The position numbers were made by a program, and so were the translations under genes. The notes under the pieces are model-generated. The model did no database searches. It had not been told where the DNA came from and worked only from the letters and a program-made list of their open reading frames with translations. Positions 1 through 4,723 of a stretch of DNA of 9,545 nucleotides are shown here, piece by piece (within the stretch, counting starts at the first letter, position 1; every line of letters begins with the position of its first letter). Source of the DNA: an uncultured Oscillospiraceae bacterium (lineage in GTDB: Bacteria; Bacillota; Clostridia; Oscillospirales; Oscillospiraceae); the NCBI GenBank assembly GCA_934635545.1, contig CAKTZN010000067.1:1-9545 (forward strand), read 5' to 3'.

Positions 1-356
1 TACTGCTTGTGGAAGCTGTCCAGATAGGGCAGCAGGAACTGGCTGGTGACGGTATCGGACGCGCCGATGGTCAGGTGCCCCATCTGCAGCTCGCGGGTCT
101 GGCTCAGCTTGGCCTCGCCGGTCTCCAGCAGGCCGATGGCGCTGCGGACATATTCATACAGCAGCTTGCCGTCCGCCGTCAGCGTGACGCCCCGGCTGTT
201 GCGGGCGAACAGACGGGTCTGCAGGTCGCTCTCCAGTTGCTTGATGGACTGGCTGACGGCGGATTGACTGATGTACAGTGCCTGCGCCGCGGCGGTGATG
301 TTGCCTGCCTCCGCCACTTCCTTGAATACCTTGTAGAGTTCCAGTTTAACGGCCAT
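1..356 (-). CDS. LysR-type transcriptional regulator, N-terminal part (cut by window edge)
   Basis: The reverse strand reads MAVKLELYKVFKEVAEAGNI and continues for 118 residues to the window edge. Residues about 1-60 form the winged helix-turn-helix of LysR-type regulators: an alanine-rich first helix (TAAAQAL, 21-27), the recognition helix SQSAVSQSIKQLE (30-42), then TRLFARNSRGVTLTADG (47-63). The linker helix follows, and the effector domain starts near residue 92 (GHLTIGAS). Target genes and effector cannot be told because most of the effector domain is missing. The start is the ATG at 356-354, with AAAGGA eight bases upstream; an in-frame ATG three codons earlier lies too close to that ribosome binding site. 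The gene is divergent from the membrane-protein operon at 515, and a palindrome lies in its leader, so autoregulation is plausible. Family assignment is firm; function is not. Confidence 0.93.
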   Translation of the reverse strand, partial: MAVKLELYKVFKEVAEAGNITAAAQALYISQSAVSQSIKQLESDLQTRLFARNSRGVTLTADGKLLYEYVRSAIGLLETGEAKLSQTRELQMGHLTIGASDTVTSQFLLPYLDSFHKQ

Positions 357-386
357 TTCAACCATCCTTTCATAAGGTAAAACGAT

Positions 387-404
387 ATGTCGATAATTTG
401 ACAT
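387..404. promoter_or_regulatory. Possible LysR-type operator in the leader of the regulator gene
   Basis: ATGTC and GACAT form an imperfect dyad separated by 8 bases (ATGTCGATAATTTGACAT). LysR-type proteins usually bind interrupted palindromes of this size. It lies between the regulator's -10 box and its start codon, a position that would fit autorepression. This is inference from pattern and position. Confidence 0.4.
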
Positions 405-412
405 TTGAAATA

Positions 413-440
413 ATTATACCAGATATGCCGCCAAATGCAA
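413..440 (-). promoter_or_regulatory. Promoter of the LysR-type gene
   Basis: On the reverse strand a perfect TATAAT (418-413) is preceded by TGG, an extended -10 element, and by a weak -35 TTGCAT (440-435) at a 16-base spacing. It reads into the LysR gene. Confidence 0.6.
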
Positions 441-448
441 GCCCCAAT

Positions 449-477
449 TTGACGTTTTTCCCGCCGTGTGGTACAAT
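449..477 (+). promoter_or_regulatory. Sigma-A type promoter of the membrane-protein operon
   Basis: TTGACG (449-454), a 17-base spacer and TACAAT (472-477), with TGG directly before the -10. It lies 38 bases upstream of the ATG at 515 and is divergent from the regulator promoter. Confidence 0.75.
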
Positions 478-514
478 CAGTTGAGCGATTCATACAAAAT
501 ATTGAGGTGACCGT

Positions 515-1039
515 ATGCAGCAGATCAAACGTGCCTGGAACAACCAGGACTTAGCCAATAAGGTGATCCTTGTCACCGGCGTCATCATGGCCATCGTGTG
601 CCTGGTGATGGGACAGGGGAAGTACGGCGTGGTGTTCATCGTGTTGATGTTCGCCTTTGTGGCGGCCCACACCACCCAGCGCACCAAGCGGCTGCGCCGC
701 CTGTACGGCGGCATGTACTTCCACATGCCCGACGGCGAGGTGGTGCCCATGAGCTTCGAGCAGGTGGCCGCGGAATATGTGAAGGGCCAGCAGGGCAAGT
801 ACGCCGACCGAAGCGTGTCCCTGTGGTTCCCCTACTGGCGGATCAACGAGGACGGCATGCTGGACACCGCCTTCGGCCTGGAGATCGACCTGGCGGGGTT
901 TGACGATCCCGACGGGCTGCTGCCCCGGCTGAAGAAGGGCGACTTCATCTATGTGACGGGCCGGGTGCAGGCCAAGCGCCGGGACTACTTCTGCATCGAC
1001 CGGGTGGAGGAGATCCGCCGCCAGGAGACCCGGCCATGA
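515..1039 (+). CDS. Membrane protein of unknown function with a soluble C-terminal domain
   Basis: The 174-residue product is not a family I recognise by name. Two hydrophobic segments are visible, about residues 16-33 (VILVTGVIMAIVCLVMG) and 38-52 (GVVFIVLMFAFVAAH), followed by a basic stretch (TKRLRRL, 57-63) that suggests the rest is cytoplasmic. The C-terminal part ends in KKGDFIYVTGRVQAKRRDYF (140-159), which has the look of a small beta-barrel of OB type; this is only a guess from strand pattern. The ATG at 515 follows GAGGTGA at good spacing. The stop overlaps the ATG of the next gene by four bases (ATGA), so the two are translationally coupled and probably work together in the membrane. 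Confidence 0.85.
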   Translation: MQQIKRAWNNQDLANKVILVTGVIMAIVCLVMGQGKYGVVFIVLMFAFVAAHTTQRTKRLRRLYGGMYFHMPDGEVVPMSFEQVAAEYVKGQQGKYADRSVSLWFPYWRINEDGMLDTAFGLEIDLAGFDDPDGLLPRLKKGDFIYVTGRVQAKRRDYFCIDRVEEIRRQETRP

Positions 1040-1362
1040 AGCAGGACTGGAGCGATCTGCGCTCGTTCATCCACGGGGTGATCAACCTGATCTGGCCGGT
1101 ATTCGCCTACGATCTGGCGGAGCTGGCGTCGCTGATCATCGGGGGGTATAGCTGGGCCACCATGGTGCCCTCTACCATCATGCTGATCCTGCCCATCGTG
1201 TCCGACGTGGTGGCCATGGTGGTGGCGGGTGTGCGGTACTACCGGCGGCAGAGCGTGCTGGCGCTGATGGGACTGATCTTCTCCATCGCGGCGCTGGCGC
1301 TGTATTACATCCTGCGGGTGATGATGCAGTTCTCCCTGGGCTGGCTGGAACCGGCGGTGTAA
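1036..1362 (+). CDS. Small multi-pass membrane protein, unknown function
   Basis: The 108-residue product is mostly hydrophobic, with three probable membrane segments: about 11-36, 44-66 (VPSTIMLILPIVSDVVAMVV) and 75-97 (LALMGLIFSIAALALYYI), with YYRRQ between the last two. No catalytic motif is visible. It overlaps the preceding gene by four bases and has no promoter of its own, so it is the second gene of a two-gene operon. No clear U-tailed terminator follows. The nearest structure is an AT-rich hairpin at 1374-1392 (ACAAAATC, loop TTC, GATTTTGT). The functional partner is presumably the 515-1039 product. Confidence 0.85.
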   Translation: MKQDWSDLRSFIHGVINLIWPVFAYDLAELASLIIGGYSWATMVPSTIMLILPIVSDVVAMVVAGVRYYRRQSVLALMGLIFSIAALALYYILRVMMQFSLGWLEPAV

Positions 1363-1655
1363 AGTAGACTGGCACAAAATCTTCGATTTTGTTGCGGGGG
1401 TTTGGTGTCTCATGTCATTTTGTAGGGGGCGATGCCCACATCACCCCGCACAGTTTTGATGGATTTTTCGGTAAAACGGCGGGCCGATGCACCCCAAGGG
1501 TACTTGTTCCGCTTCGCTCCACTGCGTGGGCATCGGCCCCTACGAGAGGTTCGCGAACCCATCCTCATCCTACCGCAAAACCACAATTTCGGTCGCATGG
1601 CGGGGGTGATCACACCCCGCCGTCTCAAAACCACAATTTCAGGAGTATTTACCAT
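1363..1655. repeat. Intergenic region filled with palindromic elements
   Basis: I see no gene in these 293 bases. Three GC-rich dyads occur. The first is at 1421-1447, TAGGGGGCGAT...ATCACCCC, with one arm mismatch. The second has 10-base arms, GGGCCGATGC (1481-1490) and GCATCGGCCC (1530-1539), around a 39-base middle. The third is at 1599-1621, GGCGGGGGTG...CACCCCGCC, slightly imperfect. The first is a reverse-orientation relative of the hairpin at 6849-6880 and the third resembles the one at 6901-6927. They look like members of a dispersed family of intergenic palindromes. An AT-rich hairpin at 1374-1392 precedes them. Confidence 0.7.
1576..1640. repeat. 15-bp direct repeats flanking a palindromic element
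   Basis: CAAAACCACAATTTC occurs at 1576-1590 and again at 1626-1640, exactly 50 bases apart. The 35 bases between are nearly all the GC-rich palindrome GGCGGGGGTG...CACCCCGCC. The right copy abuts the AGGAG ribosome binding site of rimM. The arrangement looks like a duplicated target flanking an inserted element. Confidence 0.75.
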
Positions 1656-2162
1656 ATGAAACAGGAACGCATCAATGTTGGCACCATCGTCAACGCACAT
1701 GGCATCCGGGGCGAGGTAAAGCTGAACCCCGTGGGGTTCGACCCCGCCTTTCTGGCGGAGTTCGACCGGTTCTGCATCGGCGGCAAGGAGACGGAGGTGC
1801 TCTCCTCCCGCGTCCACAAATCCGTGCTGCTGCTGACGCTGCCGGGGGTAGAGGACATGGACGCCGCCCTGGCCCTGAAGGGCAAGACGGTGGCCATCTA
1901 CGCCGACGACGTGGCGCTGCCGGAGGGTGAGTACTTCGACGTGGAGCTGGAGGGCTGCGCGGTGCTGGACGACGCCACCGGCGAGGAGATCGGCAAGCTG
2001 ACGCGGGTGCTGCACTATCCCGCCCACAAGGTCTATGAGGTGAAGGGCAGCCGGGAGTATCTGATCCCCGCCGTGCCAGGGGTGTTCATCGCGTCGGTGG
2101 ACATCGGCGCAGGCGTGGTGCGGGTACACATGATGAAAGGACTGGCCGTTGATGAGAATTGA
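1656..2162 (+). CDS. rimM: Ribosome maturation factor RimM
   Basis: RimM is a cytoplasmic assembly factor that binds ribosomal protein S19 and helps mature the head of the 30S subunit and its 16S rRNA. The 168-residue product has the full family layout: VGTIVNAHGIRGEVKLNPV (8-26) opening the N-terminal beta-barrel, the hinge ALPEGEYFDVELEG (87-100), and the C-terminal PRC-barrel ending LIPAVPGVFIASVDI...VHMMKGL (136-163). Length is normal. The ATG at 1656 is chosen because the N-terminal motif begins there and AGGAG sits 10 bases upstream; the open frame runs further upstream through the palindromic repeats but has no homology. The 3' end overlaps the trmD start, the classic rimM-trmD pairing. 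The usual rpsP and KH-protein genes are not upstream here. Confidence 0.97.
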   Translation: MKQERINVGTIVNAHGIRGEVKLNPVGFDPAFLAEFDRFCIGGKETEVLSSRVHKSVLLLTLPGVEDMDAALALKGKTVAIYADDVALPEGEYFDVELEGCAVLDDATGEEIGKLTRVLHYPAHKVYEVKGSREYLIPAVPGVFIASVDIGAGVVRVHMMKGLAVDEN

Positions 2163-2937
2163 CATTATGACGCTGTTCCCCGACGCCATCCACGCCATGA
2201 TGGATCAGTCCATCATCGGCCGGGCCCAGGAGCGGGGCTATATCACCATCGCCACCCACCAGATCCGGGACTATACCACCAATAAGCAGATGCAGGTGGA
2301 TGACTATCCCTACGGCGGCGGCCGGGGCGCGGTGATGCAGGCCGACCCCCTGTACCGCTGCTGGCAGCACATCTGCGACGAAGCGGGCCAGCGGGTACAC
2401 ACCATCTACATGTCCCCCTGCGGCCGCACCTTCGACCAGCAGGTGGCCCGGGAGATCAAGGAGAAATACGACCATCTGATCCTGGTCTGCGGCCACTATG
2501 AGGGCGTGGACGAGCGGTTCCTGGAGGAGTGTGTGGACGAGGAGCTGTCGCTGGGCGATTTCGTGCTGACCGGCGGCGAGATCCCCGCCATGGCGGTGGC
2601 GGACTGCCTGTGCCGCATGGTGCCCGGCGTGCTGCCGGAGGAGAGCTGCTACACCGAGGAGAGCCACTGGGACGGCCTGCTGGAGTATCCCCAGTACTCC
2701 CGGCCCGAGGAGTGGCACGGCCGCAAGGTGCCCGCCGTGCTGCTGAGCGGCCATCACGGAAACGTGGCGGACTGGCGGAAGAAGGAGAGCTATAAGCGCA
2801 CCATGCTGCGCCGCCCGGACATGTTCGCCAAATTCGATGAAAAGACCCTGACCACCAAGCATGACCGCAAGGTCCTGGCCGAGGCCAAGGCCGAATTCGC
2901 CGCCATGCAGGCGGAGCAGGAAATGCCGGAGGCCTGA
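2152..2937 (+). CDS. trmD: tRNA (guanine37-N1)-methyltransferase TrmD
   Basis: TrmD transfers a methyl group from S-adenosylmethionine to N1 of G37 in tRNAs with a G36G37 sequence, which prevents +1 frameshifting; it is a cytoplasmic homodimer. The 261-residue product begins MRIDIMTLFPDAI. It contains the SAM-binding trefoil-knot signatures GHYEGVDER (114-122) and LSLGDFVLTGGEIPAMAVAD (132-151), whose Asp151 matches the catalytic Asp169 of the E. coli enzyme and Arg122 its Arg154. The C-terminal domain has LLSGHHGNVADWRK (197-210). The ATG at 2152 overlaps the rimM stop; AAAGGA lies about 10 bases upstream. In most Firmicutes rplS follows; here the recombinase island follows immediately after the stop codon. 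Confidence 0.98.
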   Translation: MRIDIMTLFPDAIHAMMDQSIIGRAQERGYITIATHQIRDYTTNKQMQVDDYPYGGGRGAVMQADPLYRCWQHICDEAGQRVHTIYMSPCGRTFDQQVAREIKEKYDHLILVCGHYEGVDERFLEECVDEELSLGDFVLTGGEIPAMAVADCLCRMVPGVLPEESCYTEESHWDGLLEYPQYSRPEEWHGRKVPAVLLSGHHGNVADWRKKESYKRTMLRRPDMFAKFDEKTLTTKHDRKVLAEAKAEFAAMQAEQEMPEA

Positions 2938-2952
2938 CGCGTTAGTAACAAA
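2938..2952 (+). repeat. Left 15-bp inverted repeat bounding the island (GTTAGTAAC motif)
   Basis: CGCGTTAGTAACAAA starts on the base after the trmD stop and is the exact reverse complement of 7069-7083. The core GTTA-G-TAAC is itself a palindrome. A third copy of the core (GTTAGTAACA, 5773-5782) lies six bases after the recombinase stop. A recombination-site role is conjecture. Confidence 0.6.
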
Positions 2953-3157
2953 CACCCCACACTCACCCCTCGGGGGTGGTTCCAAGGGAGGGGGCCGCAG
3001 CCCCCTCATTGGTCGTTTTAAGGGATGGGGATCTGTAAGGGGAAGGGGAAATACGAAATCCCCTTCCCCTTACATGGCGTTTTTGCCCACTTTTGCGGCC
3101 ACGGGCAAAAGTGGGTCGCCTCCGCAGAGGCGAAACTCTCTGAAAATCAAAACCCAC
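2953..3157. repeat. Intergenic cluster of three strong hairpins
   Basis: I see no gene here. Three perfect dyads are visible: GAGGGGGC / GCCCCCTC with a CGCA loop (2988-3007); 15-base arms GTAAGGGGAAGGGGA / TCCCCTTCCCCTTAC with a 9-base loop (3035-3073); and 11-base arms CCCACTTTTGC / GCAAAAGTGGG with an 8-base loop (3086-3115). None has a U-tract, so they are not typical terminators. The 15-base one is likely to be a mobile palindrome. trmD has no other clear terminator on this side. Confidence 0.7.
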
Positions 3158-3158
3158 A

Positions 3159-3190
3159 AAAAAGAGACGCTCTTTCGAGCGTCTCTTTTT
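3159..3190 (-). terminator. Rho-independent terminator of surface protein A (bidirectional)
   Basis: GAGACGCTC and GAGCGTCTC (3164-3172 / 3177-3185) form a 9-bp stem with a 4-base loop, flanked by A and T runs on either side, so it can work in both directions. It serves gene A on the reverse strand and would also stop transcription arriving from trmD. The proximal arm is inside the 137-bp outer repeat shared with gene B. Confidence 0.9.
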
Positions 3191-3312
3191 ATGAATCAGA
3201 ACGAGGTTCTAAATTAGAACTCCTTCTTCTTGCCGATGACGACAGCGCCGCCAGCGACGGACAGCAGGCTCATGCCAACATACATGGCAACACCAGCGTC
3301 GAAGGTCTTAGC
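3176..3312 (-). repeat. Outer inverted repeat, copy A (137 bp, perfect)
   Basis: By eye, every base from 3312 down to 3176 on the reverse strand matches 6679-6815 on the forward strand. It covers the codons for the last residues (AKTFDAGVAM onward to the stop), the short 3' leader and half of the terminator. The first differences are a silent C/T at 3313 versus 6678 and the terminator loop base at 3175 versus 6816. Weaker similarity continues some 25 bases past the terminator. Confidence 0.9.
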
Positions 3313-4101
3313 GGAGTTCACACCGTCCTTGGTGGGGGTCTTGGTGTTGTCACCAACGACATACCAGTCACCGGTCAGAGCAACGTAGCCAGAGGGAACA
3401 GCGATGGTCACACCAGCGTCCAGCAGATCCTGGATGTTGATGTCATCCTCGTACAGGTAGCCAGCGCCGTTGATGTTCTGCTGGGAAACCTTCAGGGTCT
3501 TCTTGCAAGCAACGCAGTAAGCCTCGTAGACACCAACGTCAACGGACTTCATGCCAGCCTTGGGAACGAACAGGACGTGCTGGCCGGGGATGCCGGCAGC
3601 AGGAGACTGATCCTTCACATAGATGATCTTGCCATCAACCAGAGCCTTCCAAGCACCGGTGTCGCCCTTCTGAGCGTCCTTGGCATAGTAGGTGTTGCCA
3701 TCAGCGGAGACATACTCGTAACCAGCATCATGCTTGGTAGTCTTGCAATCCCACTTGGTAGCATCGACCTTCTTGGCGGTGTACATATAGTTAGCGCCGT
3801 AAGCTTCGATCTTGTCACCCAGAGTGACGTCAGCCTTGGTGGTGCCATCAACCCAGATCTCGGTGCCGTTCTTGTCACCAACCAGGTAGAAGGAGCCGTC
3901 GGAACCCTCGAAATAAGCAACAACGTTGCTTTCGGTACCAGTGGCCTTGTAAGTGGTAGCCTCGTGATAGGTGTAGACAGTGCAGCCATCGTTCTGGTTC
4001 GCATAGAACTTGTCGCCGTCCTTAGGACCAGCGGCGAAGGCCACGGTGCACAGGCTCAGAGCCATAACCAGGCTCAGAACCAGAGCAACAATTTTCTTCA
4101 T
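3214..4101 (-). CDS. Surface protein A, signal peptide and C-terminal membrane anchor; unknown family
   Basis: The 295-residue product is not a named family to me. It has a Sec signal peptide (1-23, cleavage likely after AFA), a polar exported part rich in Tyr, Asp, Lys and Gly, and a C-terminal hydrophobic segment AGVAMYVGMSLLSVAGGAVV (269-288) ending in GKKKEF. This layout is that of a wall- or membrane-anchored protein. NSAKTFDAG (262-270) stands where NPxTG-type sorting motifs occur, but lacks the Pro and Gly. Cys196 and Cys199 form a YCVAC motif conserved in B; Cys119 is also conserved, Cys40 is not. Codons favour GCT, GGT, AAC and AAG, unlike the GCC/CTG/CGG-rich neighbours, suggesting high expression. 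The start has GGAGG ten bases upstream and a near-consensus promoter. It is paralogous to B (5899-6777), with identical first 33 and last 37 residues. Confidence 0.92.
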   Translation of the reverse strand: MKKIVALVLSLVMALSLCTVAFAAGPKDGDKFYANQNDGCTVYTYHEATTYKATGTESNVVAYFEGSDGSFYLVGDKNGTEIWVDGTTKADVTLGDKIEAYGANYMYTAKKVDATKWDCKTTKHDAGYEYVSADGNTYYAKDAQKGDTGAWKALVDGKIIYVKDQSPAAGIPGQHVLFVPKAGMKSVDVGVYEAYCVACKKTLKVSQQNINGAGYLYEDDINIQDLLDAGVTIAVPSGYVALTGDWYVVGDNTKTPTKDGVNSAKTFDAGVAMYVGMSLLSVAGGAVVIGKKKEF

Positions 4102-4145
4102 GTTCTTTTTCCTCCATAAATTTTTTTCGCAAAAACGTTGTTTAT
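4004..4145 (-). repeat. Inner inverted repeat, copy A (142 bp, perfect)
   Basis: Reverse strand 4145-4004 is identical, base by base, to forward strand 5855-5996. It holds 44 bp of untranslated leader with the ribosome binding site plus the first 98 bp of the coding sequence (signal peptide to Phe32-Tyr33). Identity includes silent positions. At its outer boundary lies a dyad, AAAAACG (4131-4137), 8-base spacer TTGTTTAT, CGTTTTT (4146-4152), in which the last arm is outside the shared sequence. Confidence 0.95.
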
Positions 4146-4161
4146 CGTTTTTACAGTTGCA

Positions 4162-4189
4162 AGTATACCATAAATTTCTCCCCCGTCAA
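4162..4189 (-). promoter_or_regulatory. Strong promoter reading into surface protein A
   Basis: On the reverse strand: TTGACG (4189-4184), a 16-base spacer and TATACT (4167-4162). The expected transcription start is near 4155, ten bases outside the 142-bp repeat, so the mRNA leader is nearly all repeat sequence. No equivalent is present before gene B. Confidence 0.8.
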
Positions 4190-4270
4190 GGCTTTCGGAC
4201 GGATTGTTTCCAAAGTGTAACCTTTTGCAGAAGGTTTGTTACCGCCGGGCGGACAGGGGGATTTCTCTTA

Positions 4271-4299
4271 TTGACAAAATTCGGCAACTATGCTACGAT
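4271..4299 (+). promoter_or_regulatory. Promoter of the small toxin-like gene
   Basis: Consensus TTGACA (4271-4276), a 17-base spacer and TACGAT (4294-4299). It is divergent from the promoter of gene A, 81 bases away between -35 boxes. In that gap is a hairpin AACCTT / AAGGTT (4219-4224 / 4231-4236). Confidence 0.8.
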
Positions 4300-4308
4300 T
4301 GTTCGTAC

Positions 4309-4382
4309 AAGGCTTCGGCCTTGGGCAAGGGTATTACATAACATTGCGGGGCGGTTGAGCCTGATAACCTCCGAAAGGAGGT
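4309..4382 (+). promoter_or_regulatory. Structured leader of the small ORF, with SD-sequestering hairpin
   Basis: Two tetraloop hairpins are visible: AAGGC-TTCG-GCCTT (4309-4322) close to the expected 5' end, and ACCTCC-GAAA-GGAGGT (4367-4382), which pairs the Shine-Dalgarno sequence of the 27-codon ORF into a closed stem. Such occlusion is a known feature of type I toxin mRNAs. Between them lies one arm of a 13-base long-range repeat. Confidence 0.65.
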
Positions 4383-4388
4383 GAGATC

Positions 4389-4472
4389 ATGCCGATTACC
4401 ATTACATTCCATCTGTTTGGACTTGTGTTCACACTGCGGATAAAATGGGAAAACCGCCACTCTGCCAAGTGA
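4389..4472 (+). CDS. 27-aa hydrophobic peptide, candidate type I toxin
   Basis: The product is 27 residues: MPITITFHLFGLVFTLRI (1-18) followed by KWENRHSAK. The first half is hydrophobic enough to enter a membrane, and the end is charged, the usual build of type I toxins such as TxpA or Fst, though I see no direct homology to those. The start is set by a very strong GGAGG seven bases upstream, itself locked in a GAAA-tetraloop hairpin. A strong promoter lies upstream, a convergent consensus promoter (4545-4572) faces it, and the 3' end overlaps a 32-base hairpin. The context, directly before a site-specific recombinase, suggests a stabilising or stress-linked element. It may instead be a small regulatory membrane peptide. 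Toxicity is inferred only. Confidence 0.65.
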   Translation: MPITITFHLFGLVFTLRIKWENRHSAK

Positions 4473-4538
4473 CGGTTTTCGGATTATAATCTAAAACTAT
4501 TACCTTGACGGGCTAAACCGCTCTGCGGTAATACCCTT
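4445..4538 (-). ncRNA. Predicted antisense RNA (candidate type I antitoxin)
   Basis: A consensus reverse-strand promoter (4572-4545) predicts a transcript starting near 4538. It would run across the 3' UTR and the last third of the 27-codon ORF to the hairpin 4480-4449, which is followed on that strand by CCATTTTAT, a modest U-rich tail. The expected length is about 95 nt, typical for antitoxins that overlap the toxin mRNA at its 3' end, as RatA does with txpA. Both ends are estimates from sequence. Confidence 0.55.
4449..4480. terminator. Hairpin at the end of the toxin-like ORF, probable terminator of the antisense RNA
   Basis: GAAAACCG / CGGTTTTC ends a stem of 12 pairs with one mismatch and a 6-base loop (4462-4467). 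It spans the stop codon of the small ORF. On the reverse strand an ATTTTAT tail follows; on the forward strand there is none, so it probably terminates only the antisense transcript. Confidence 0.5.
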
Positions 4539-4544
4539 GCTTTT

Positions 4545-4572
4545 ATTATATCCATTTTCCTCGATATGTCAA
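4545..4572 (-). promoter_or_regulatory. Consensus promoter driving antisense transcription
   Basis: On the reverse strand: perfect TTGACA (4572-4567), a 16-base spacer and perfect TATAAT (4550-4545). Its -35 forms a 7-base inverted repeat (TGTCAAG / CTTGACA, 4567-4573 and 4584-4590) with the -35 of the divergent recombinase promoter, so one regulator could cover both. Confidence 0.8.
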
Positions 4573-4584
4573 GCCCCATAGGTC

Positions 4585-4615
4585 TTGACAACAGGCACTG
4601 CATACCTATTATAAT
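4585..4615 (+). promoter_or_regulatory. Probable promoter of the recombinase transcript
   Basis: TTGACA (4585-4590) with TATTAT 16 bases downstream (4607-4612), or TATAAT at a long 19-base spacing (4610-4615). ATAGGT (4578-4583) and ACCTAT (4604-4609) form an inverted repeat around it that could be an operator. Confidence 0.65.
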
Positions 4616-4635
4616 ATACAGATCGCAAATTGTCG

Positions 4636-4665
4636 AAAACCGTCGCCTTTGGGCGGCGGTTTTTT
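4636..4665 (+). terminator. Intrinsic terminator in the recombinase leader (attenuator or sRNA end)
   Basis: AAAACCGTCGCC and GGCGGCGGTTTT form a 12-pair stem (one G-T pair) with a TTTG loop and a run of six T (4660-4665). It lies about 15-20 bases after the expected start from 4585-4615 and about 60 bases before the recombinase ATG, so most transcripts should stop here. Either recombinase expression is attenuated or a very short RNA is made. CGAAAACCGTC (4634-4644) is complementary to GACGGTTTTCG at the end of the toxin-like ORF (4471-4481). Confidence 0.8.
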
Positions 4666-4723
4666 ATTACACGCAGGGTGCGGTCTGCCCGTTTCCGGCA
4701 GCGCGCCCGGAAAGGAACGACAT

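Larger units (their letters stand above)
4325..4540. repeat. 13-bp inverted repeat enclosing the toxin-like gene
   Basis: GCAAGGGTATTAC (4325-4337) is the exact reverse complement of GTAATACCCTTGC (4528-4540). In a full-length sense transcript the two would pair 5' end to 3' end, as described for hok-type mRNAs. The predicted antisense RNA starts with the same GCAAGGGTATTAC as the sense leader. Confidence 0.7.

Noticed and set aside
1389..1655. Longer N-terminus for RimM
   Set aside because: The extension encodes translated palindromic repeats, and the conserved RimM N-terminus starts at 1656 after a good AGGAG.
3025..4119. Long open frame on the forward strand opposite surface protein A
   Set aside because: It is a shadow produced by the biased codon use of A. 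Gene A has a signal peptide, ribosome binding site, promoter and a paralogue, and the opposite frame has none.
4325..4388. Metabolite riboswitch before the 27-codon ORF
   Set aside because: The leader does not match any riboswitch core I know, and the SD hairpin with antisense promoter explains it better.
4649..4723. Earlier start for the recombinase at 4649
   Set aside because: It would begin inside the intrinsic terminator and has no ribosome binding site; the family N-terminus starts at 4724.
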